Origin: Bradyrhizobium sp. LHD-71
GTDB taxonomy: Bacteria > Pseudomonadota > Alphaproteobacteria > Rhizobiales > Xanthobacteraceae
Direction of reading: 5' to 3'
Length of the DNA: 64,000 nt
NCBI RefSeq assembly: GCF_031157255.1
Contig: NZ_JAVIFX010000011.1
Location: 62,001-126,000 of the forward strand
Each line of letters starts with the position of its first letter. Within the stretch, counting starts at the first letter, position 1. The notes under the pieces are model-generated. The model searched no databases and had not been told where the DNA came from. It saw only the letters and a program-made list of their open reading frames with translations. A program made the translations under genes and the position numbers. This document shows, in pieces, positions 58,681 to 64,000 of the stretch.

Positions 58681-59982
58681 ATGCGCAAAGCATCTCTGCG
58701 TCTCCTCGGCGTAGCTGCAGGAACGATTCTAAGCTTTCTCGTGATCCAAGCCCCCGGTTTCAGCGCGGCACATGCCGCTACTGACGGCGATACCTATTCG
58801 CAACTAAATCTGCTGGGCGAGGTGTTCGAACGACTAAAGCGGGAGCACGTCGAAAAGGTTGACGATGCGAAGCTCGTCGAGGGCGCCATCAAGGGTATGC
58901 TCGAGTCGCTTGACCCGCATTCGCGATACATGGATGCGAAAGCCTGGCGCGACATGCAAGTCACGACCAGTGGCGAGTTCGGCGGTGTGGGCGTCGAAAT
59001 CACAGCGGAGGATGATCTCGTCCAGGTGATCGCGCCTCTCGACGGCACGCCGGCGGCGAGAGCCGGTATCATGTCCGGCGACCTGATCACCCACATAGAC
59101 GACCGCTCGATCCACGGGGTGTCGCTGGAGGAGGTCTCCGAATGGATGAAGGGGCCGATCAACACGCAGGTCCGGCTCAAGGTCATCCGTAAGGGAGTAG
59201 ACGTACCGGTCGACATCGCGCTGACCCGCGAAGTCATCCGTTTGAGGTCGGTCAGCTATCGCATCGACGGCGACGACATCGGCTACGTGCGCATCAGCAG
59301 GTTCAGCGAGCAAACGACAAGCGAATTGCACAAGGCGCTCGCCGACATAGCCAAGCGCATCCCGCGCGAGAAGCTGTCGGGCTACGTCGTAGACCTGCGC
59401 AACAACCCGGGTGGGCTGCTTGAACAGGCGGTTTCGGTGTCGAGCGCGTTCATGGCGCGAGGAGAAGTGGTCTCGATCCGCGGCCGCAGCGCCGCCGACT
59501 CGCAGCGCTTCACCGCGCGGGGCGGGGACCTGACCAGGGGGAAGCCCCTCGTCGTTCTGATCAACGGCGGCTCGGCGTCGGCGTCGGAAATCGTCGCCGG
59601 CGCGCTGCACGATCACAAGCGGGCTACTCTGGTCGGCACCCGATCGTTCGGCAAGGGCTCGGTGCAGACGCTTATTCCGCTCGGAACCAGCAAGGGCGCG
59701 CTGGCTATCACCACGGCACGTTATTTCACGCCGTCCGGCCGCTCGATCCAGGCGCAGGGCATCATGCCTGACCTCGAGATTCTGCAAGATGTGCCGGATG
59801 CGCTGAAGGGACGTTCGGACGTCCAGGGCGAGGCGTCCATGCCAGGGCATCTTTCCGGCGACAGCGAAGAACGGCCGGGCTCGCAGTCTTACGTTCCCCG
59901 CGAAGAAAGGGACGACAAGGCGCTTAGCACCGCCTTCAGCCTGCTGCGGGGCTCCGTCAGCGCGAGGGCCGTGCCGAACTGA
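58681..59982 (+). CDS. ctpA: carboxy-terminal processing protease, S41 family
   Basis: A periplasmic serine protease of 433 residues. Signal peptide 1-33, then a PDZ domain (about 95-185: GEFGGVGVEI .. VIRKGVDVP), and the S41 catalytic domain with Ser300 in GGSASASE and Lys325 in RSFGKGSVQ, 25 residues apart as in tail-specific protease. CtpA processes envelope proteins and regulates peptidoglycan hydrolases in rhizobia and relatives. The ATG at 58681 is the start of the signal peptide. 209 bases without a supported gene follow, up to the DUF2306 gene. Confidence 0.96.
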   Translation: MRKASLRLLGVAAGTILSFLVIQAPGFSAAHAATDGDTYSQLNLLGEVFERLKREHVEKVDDAKLVEGAIKGMLESLDPHSRYMDAKAWRDMQVTTSGEFGGVGVEITAEDDLVQVIAPLDGTPAARAGIMSGDLITHIDDRSIHGVSLEEVSEWMKGPINTQVRLKVIRKGVDVPVDIALTREVIRLRSVSYRIDGDDIGYVRISRFSEQTTSELHKALADIAKRIPREKLSGYVVDLRNNPGGLLEQAVSVSSAFMARGEVVSIRGRSAADSQRFTARGGDLTRGKPLVVLINGGSASASEIVAGALHDHKRATLVGTRSFGKGSVQTLIPLGTSKGALAITTARYFTPSGRSIQAQGIMPDLEILQDVPDALKGRSDVQGEASMPGHLSGDSEERPGSQSYVPREERDDKALSTAFSLLRGSVSARAVPN

Positions 59983-60191
59983 GGCGCGTCGGCTTGCGTT
60001 GCGCCATTCCGGATGCCGTTTGGCGCGGCGATCCGGAGTCCAGTTGCGTGCCTTATCGCCGGCTTCCTTGAATACGACGTATTTTTCGCACGCCCCGAAT
60101 GGGCGGGAGTCATCAGCTACCCAGTGACCGCATCACTCCACGTCGTGTGCGCTACGCAGCGTGCGACCACACGAAATGCCGGAGACGTGTC

Positions 60192-60590
60192 ATGAGCCTT
60201 GCACCGCTTTTGAACGCGCCGTTCGCGATCCAGCTGCACGCCTTCGCAGCAATGGCTGCCTTTGTCCTCGGCCTGGTTCAGTTCGCTGCGCCGAAGGGTA
60301 CGCTGCCGCATCGAACGCTGGGCTTTATTTGGTTCGCCCTGATGCTGACAGTGGCGATCAGCTCCTTCTGGATTCACGAAATCCGCCTGTGGCGTGATTG
60401 GAGTCCTATTCACCTGATCTCAATCTATGTGCTGACCATGATTCCGATGGCGATCTACTTTGCGCACCGGCATAACATCCGCGGTCATGCCAGGACCGTG
60501 ATTGGTATCTTCATCGGCGGGCTGATCATTGCCGGATTGTTCACTTTCGTCCCCGGCCGCATCATGCACGCCGTGGCCTTCGGGAACTGA
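60192..60590 (+). CDS. DUF2306 small membrane protein
   Basis: A 132-residue protein with four hydrophobic helices and the DUF2306 pattern QLHAFAAMAAFVLGLVQF, PHRTLGFIWFALM, HEIRLW and HRHNIRGHARTVIG. The conserved histidines in the first and last helices could bind a metal or haem, but the function is unknown. ATG 60192 is used; the frame is open to 60099 but without family residues. It lies 118 bases before gyrA. Confidence 0.82.
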   Translation: MSLAPLLNAPFAIQLHAFAAMAAFVLGLVQFAAPKGTLPHRTLGFIWFALMLTVAISSFWIHEIRLWRDWSPIHLISIYVLTMIPMAIYFAHRHNIRGHARTVIGIFIGGLIIAGLFTFVPGRIMHAVAFGN

Positions 60591-60654
60591 AAACATCTCC
60601 GTGTAAGTTATTGGAAAGACGGTGAGAAAAAGCCCCGCTTGGCGCCTGATTCAT

Positions 60655-60683
60655 TTGGTTTTGGCGCGCCGATCAGCTATATG
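60655..60683 (+). promoter_or_regulatory. candidate gyrA promoter with two GANTC sites
   Basis: TTGGTT (60655-60660), 17 bases, TATATG (60678-60683). Two GATTC sequences (60648-60652 and 60683-60687) flank it; GANTC is the CcrM methylation site of alphaproteobacteria, and the second overlaps the -10 element. Pattern match only. Confidence 0.4.
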
Positions 60684-60708
60684 ATTCCCAGCTAAAATCA
60701 GCCTGGAA

Positions 60709-63429
60709 TTGACCTTGTCCGATACCGACGACATGAAACCCGGGGAGCCGCCGCAGCCCTCCGATATTAAGCCCGTTTCCATCCTCGACGAGATGAAGCG
60801 CTCGTATCTCGATTACGCCATGAGCGTGATCGTGTCGCGTGCTTTGCCCGATGCGCGTGACGGCTTGAAGCCCGTGCACCGGCGCATCCTGTTCGCGATG
60901 AACGAGCAGGGAAACACACCCGATAGTAAGCTCGTGAAGTCGGCGCGTGTAGTCGGCGACGTCATGGGTAAATATCACCCGCATGGCGACCAGTCGATCT
61001 ACGACGCGCTGGTGCGCATGGCGCAAGATTTCTCCATGCGGCTGATGCTGATCGACGGGCAGGGCAACTTCGGCTCGGTCGACGGCGATCCGCCGGCAGC
61101 GATGCGCTATACCGAGTCGCGTCTGGCCAGGCCGGCGATGGCGCTGCTCGAAGACATCGACAGGGACACTGTCGACTTCCAGCCGAACTACGACGGCAAC
61201 GAGAAGGAGCCGGTGGTTCTGCCGGCGCGCTTCCCGAATCTGCTGGTCAATGGCGCCGGCGGCATTGCCGTTGGCATGGCGACCAATATCCCGCCGCACA
61301 ATCTCGGCGAGACGATCGATGCCTGTATTGCGCTGATCGACAATCCCGCTCTCGGCGTCGACGACCTGATTTCGATCATTCCAGGCCCGGACTTCCCGAC
61401 CGGAGGCTTCATTCTCGGCCGGCAAGGCATCCGTTCAGCCTATCACCTCGGCCGCGGCTCAGTCGTCATGCGCGGCAAGGTCGAGATCGAAGAAATCCGG
61501 AAGGATCGTGAAGCGATCGTCATTTCCGAGATACCGTATCAGGTGAACAAGGCCTCGCTGGTCGAGCGTATCTCCGAACTGGTGCGCGAAAAGAAGATCG
61601 AGGGCATCGCCGATTTGCGCGACGAGTCGGACCGCGATGGCTACCGCGTCGTCGTCGAGCTGAAGCGCGATGCCATGGCGGACGTCGTATTGAACCAGCT
61701 TTACCGCTTCACGCCGCTGCAGACGAGCTTCGGCGTCAATATGGTGGCGCTGGATTCGGGCCGGCCGCAGGTGATGAACCTGAAGGACCTGCTGACGATC
61801 TTCGTCGGCTTCCGCGAACAGGTTGTAACCCGGCGCACCAAGTTCCTGCTGGGCAAGGCGCGCGACCGTGCGCACATCCTGGTGGGCCTTGCGATTGCAG
61901 TTGCCAATATCGATGAGGTCATTCGCGTCATTCGCACGTCGCCGGATCCAGCGACGGCGCGCGAGACCTTGATGGCGCGCGACTGGCCGGCGCAGGACGT
62001 CGCCGCGATGGTTACGCTGATCGACGATCCGCGGCATCGCCTCAACCCGGACGGCACGGCCCGGCTTTCGCTGGAGCAGGCCAGGGCGATCCTTGATCTG
62101 CGGCTGCAGCGGCTGACGGCGCTGGGACGTGACGAGATTTCCGAGGAACTCGACAAGCTGGCGGCGGAAATCGCCGACTATCTCGACATCCTGCGCTCGC
62201 GCGCCCGCGTGCAGGGCATCGTCAAGGACGAACTGCGGGCGGTGAAGGAGGAATTCGCGACGCCGCGCCGGACGATGATCGTCGAACAGGAGGGCGAGGT
62301 CGAGGACGAGGACCTGATCCAGCGGGAGGACATGGTCGTCACCGTGTCGCACGCGGGCTACGTCAAGCGGGTGCCGCTCTCGACCTATCGGGCGCAGAAG
62401 CGCGGCGGCAAGGGCCGCTCCGGCATGCAGACGCGCGAAGAGGATTTCGTCAGCCGCCTGTTCATCGCGTCGACGCACACGCCGGTGTTGTTCTTCTCCT
62501 CGCGCGGTCAGGTCTACAAGGAAAAGGTCTGGCGCCTGCCGATGGCGCCGCCGAACTCCCGCGGCAAGGCGATGATCAACATCCTGCCGATGGAGCAGGG
62601 CGAGCGCATCACCACCATCATGCCGTTGCCGGAGGACGAGAGCACGTGGAAGGACCTCGACGTGATGTTCGCCACCACCGGCGGAACCGTCCGGAGGAAC
62701 AAGCTGTCGGACTTCGCCGACGTTCGCCGGTCCGGCATCATCGCAATGAAGCTTCAGGAGGGCGAGGCGATCGTCGACGTGCAGATCTGTACCGAGCGCG
62801 ATGACGTGTTGCTGACAGCGGCCGGCGGTCAGTGCATCCGCTTCCCGGTCACGGACGTTCGGGTGTTCTCCGGGCGCACCTCGATGGGTGTGCGCGGCAT
62901 TGCCCTCGGCAATGACGACAAGGTGATTTCGCTGTCGATCCTGCATCACATCGAGGCGACCGCCGAGGAGCGGGCGGCCTATCTGCGCCGCGCCAGCGCC
63001 GTGCGGCGCGGCGACGCCGAGGAGGAGGCGGGCACCGATCAGGAAGAGGCGAACAGCGCCATCGAACTCGGCGAGCAGCGGTATGTGGAGATGTCGGCAG
63101 CCGAGCAGTTCGTGCTGACGATCTCTGAAAACGGCTACGGCAAGCGCACGTCATCGTTTGAGTACCGAACGACCGGACGTGGCGGCAAGGGTATCGTCGC
63201 GATGTCGGTGAACAACCGCAACGGCAAGCTTGTGGCGTCGTTCCCGGTCGAAGAGAGCGACCAGATCATGCTGGTGACCAACGCCGGTCAACTCATCCGT
63301 TGCCCGGTGGACGGCATCCGTATCGCCGGCCGTTCTACGCAAGGCGTGATCGTATTCGATACCGCCGAGGGCGAGCACGTTGTTTCCGTCGAGCACATCG
63401 AGGAGGCCGAGAACGGCAACGGTGGCTGA
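60709..63429 (+). CDS. gyrA: DNA gyrase subunit A
   Basis: Catalytic subunit of type II topoisomerase, 906 residues. It has [19 protein letters not shown] at the start, the catalytic Tyr134 in AMRYTES, the [10 protein letters not shown] box, and a six-bladed C-terminal DNA-wrapping domain. In the quinolone pocket ([10 protein letters not shown]) the place of E. coli Ser83 is Gln95 and of Asp87 is Asp99. The start used is TTG 60709 (MTLSDTDD); ATG 60733 is the alternative, and neither has a strong ribosome site. It ends at a strong terminator. Confidence 0.96.
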   Translation: MTLSDTDDMKPGEPPQPSDIKPVSILDEMKRSYLDYAMSVIVSRALPDARDGLKPVHRRILFAMNEQGNTPDSKLVKSARVVGDVMGKYHPHGDQSIYDALVRMAQDFSMRLMLIDGQGNFGSVDGDPPAAMRYTESRLARPAMALLEDIDRDTVDFQPNYDGNEKEPVVLPARFPNLLVNGAGGIAVGMATNIPPHNLGETIDACIALIDNPALGVDDLISIIPGPDFPTGGFILGRQGIRSAYHLGRGSVVMRGKVEIEEIRKDREAIVISEIPYQVNKASLVERISELVREKKIEGIADLRDESDRDGYRVVVELKRDAMADVVLNQLYRFTPLQTSFGVNMVALDSGRPQVMNLKDLLTIFVGFREQVVTRRTKFLLGKARDRAHILVGLAIAVANIDEVIRVIRTSPDPATARETLMARDWPAQDVAAMVTLIDDPRHRLNPDGTARLSLEQARAILDLRLQRLTALGRDEISEELDKLAAEIADYLDILRSRARVQGIVKDELRAVKEEFATPRRTMIVEQEGEVEDEDLIQREDMVVTVSHAGYVKRVPLSTYRAQKRGGKGRSGMQTREEDFVSRLFIASTHTPVLFFSSRGQVYKEKVWRLPMAPPNSRGKAMINILPMEQGERITTIMPLPEDESTWKDLDVMFATTGGTVRRNKLSDFADVRRSGIIAMKLQEGEAIVDVQICTERDDVLLTAAGGQCIRFPVTDVRVFSGRTSMGVRGIALGNDDKVISLSILHHIEATAEERAAYLRRASAVRRGDAEEEAGTDQEEANSAIELGEQRYVEMSAAEQFVLTISENGYGKRTSSFEYRTTGRGGKGIVAMSVNNRNGKLVASFPVEESDQIMLVTNAGQLIRCPVDGIRIAGRSTQGVIVFDTAEGEHVVSVEHIEEAENGNGG

Positions 63430-63460
63430 CGGATTGTGTCACCGCGCTGCGCGAGAAAAA

Positions 63461-63489
63461 AAACGGCGGCCCTTGGCCGCCGTTTGAGT
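63461..63489 (+). terminator. intrinsic terminator of gyrA
   Basis: AAACGGCGGCC (63461-63471) pairs perfectly with GGCCGCCGTTT (63475-63485) around a 3-base loop, with GAGTTTT after it. The A-run before it (63455-63463) makes it usable on the opposite strand too, for the convergent small gene. Confidence 0.85.
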
Positions 63490-63549
63490 TTTGCCTGGAG
63501 GGAGTGAGAAGCGGAGGGGGCATCCTCCGGCCGTCTTCAGGCGCAACTC

Positions 63550-63810
63550 TTAGCGCTGCGCCACCGAAACGATGCGGACCTGCGTCGGTGCCGTCTTGGT
63601 GCCGGCATTGCGCAGGCAGGAGGCCTCGAAATTCGGCCACGCCTGCTGCGAGCAATCCTTGCCAATCGGCCGATAGTCGAGGCGGTCGGCCTTCTTGAGC
63701 GCGATGGACGAGTACACGCTCGCTTCGACCTGCGGAGCGAAGCCCGGGAGAACTGTCAGTGCGGCTGCGATGAAGGCCGCGACGGCAATCGCTGAAAACG
63801 CCTTGATCAT
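63550..63810 (-). CDS. small secreted protein, uncharacterised
   Basis: An 86-residue protein: a signal peptide (MIKAFSAIAVAAFIAAALTVLPGFA), then a short mature chain with two cysteines (GKDCSQQAWPNFEASCLR) likely to form a disulfide in the periplasm. Similar small proteins with a PNFEASCLR-like end occur in Bradyrhizobium-like genomes as far as I can recall, but no function is known. It is convergent with gyrA. Confidence 0.7.
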   Translation of the reverse strand: MIKAFSAIAVAAFIAAALTVLPGFAPQVEASVYSSIALKKADRLDYRPIGKDCSQQAWPNFEASCLRNAGTKTAPTQVRIVSVAQR

Positions 63811-63937
63811 GGTGGTCCCCTGTTATCGATGGGCTCGTTGGCCCGTCTTGCGCCGTTGTTGAGGAAAGATTTACCGAGTTACGGTTTCAGGACTTCTGCA
63901 CGAGAGCGGGAAAACGGTTTCGTGCCGGTCTCGAATT

Positions 63938-63993
63938 GTTTCGTCATCCGCAGCTGACGAAACAAAGCAGGAGAAAATCATTGAATTTCAATG
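63938..63993. repeat. two inverted repeats at the right edge
   Basis: GTTTCGTCA (63938-63946) pairs exactly with TGACGAAAC (63955-63963); 15 bases further is the palindrome CATTGAATTTCAATG (63979-63993). They lie upstream of the small secreted protein gene (minus strand) and of whatever begins beyond the window. No coding sequence is visible in 63811-64000. They could be operators. Confidence 0.4.
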
Positions 63994-64000
63994 GATTGCT

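Noticed and set aside
59983..60191. A possible short gene or gene remnant between ctpA and the DUF2306 gene
   Set aside because: A frame is open for about 60 codons but no recognisable domain, signal or ribosome site supports it.

Overview
The window reads as a GC-rich alphaproteobacterial chromosome of the order Hyphomicrobiales, most like Bradyrhizobium/Rhodopseudomonas/Afipia relatives. The evidence is the gene order (eno-ftsB-pdhABC-lpd; argS-SPOR-nagZ-scpAB-tatABC-serS-surE-pcm-LysM/LytM; yajC-secDF), an E1-beta subunit carrying its own lipoyl domain, an ExoR homologue, CtrA-type TTAA-N7-TTAAC sites and alphaproteobacterial LexA boxes (GAAC-N7-GAAC). The genus cannot be fixed from sequence alone. 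Nearly all of the window is core chromosome. I see no insertion sequence, prophage, CRISPR array, rRNA or tRNA.

Layout. 1-4.8 kb: the 3' end of kdsA, two tandem paralogous MFS transporters, and a reverse-strand group (queF; cytochrome c plus a Tat-exported Vgb-like propeller) lying between kdsA and eno. 5-13.5 kb: eno, an FMN reductase behind a perfect 13-bp palindrome, ftsB with a CtrA box, and the pyruvate dehydrogenase cluster pdhA-pdhB-VOC-pdhC-lpd. 13.6-24.4 kb: two small membrane proteins, ilvD overlapping an exoR-like gene, xthA, an RND efflux pair, erpA and dgt. 24.4-37.6 kb: argS, a SPOR protein, nagZ, scpA, scpB, tatABC, serS, surE, pcm and a DipM-like LysM/LytM lipoprotein, followed by a reverse-strand DUF815 ATPase. 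37.7-44.8 kb: yajC-secD-secF-(NDUFAF3-like)-(NDUFAF6-like), then on the reverse strand trmFO and an unusual kinase-like protein.

44.9-53.4 kb is the most accessory part: a 50-residue DUF1127 protein behind a CtrA site, a secreted Cys-rich protein with a YcnI-PCuAC copper-chaperone fusion, a patatin, DUF2189 and DUF3597 proteins, two paralogous mini-GNAT proteins separated by two copies of a palindromic repeat, an SPW protein, a zinc alcohol dehydrogenase, a potassium channel with a C-terminal zinc ribbon, and a small WYL-like protein. 53.5-64 kb: uvrA and ssb, each behind its own LexA box and separated by an outer-membrane beta-barrel gene, then ctpA, a DUF2306 protein, gyrA and a small secreted protein.

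Themes are cell-envelope division and export (FtsB, SPOR, NagZ, DipM-like, Tat, SecDF-YajC, CtpA), chromosome maintenance (ScpAB, UvrA, SSB, GyrA, XthA), central metabolism (enolase, PDH, IlvD) and metal or redox handling. I found no single large unknown system. The best leads are the kinase/degenerate adenylation-domain fusion beside trmFO, the bacterial counterparts of two mitochondrial complex I assembly factors at the end of the secDF operon, the CtrA sites at ftsB and DUF1127, and the duplicated GNAT/palindrome unit.
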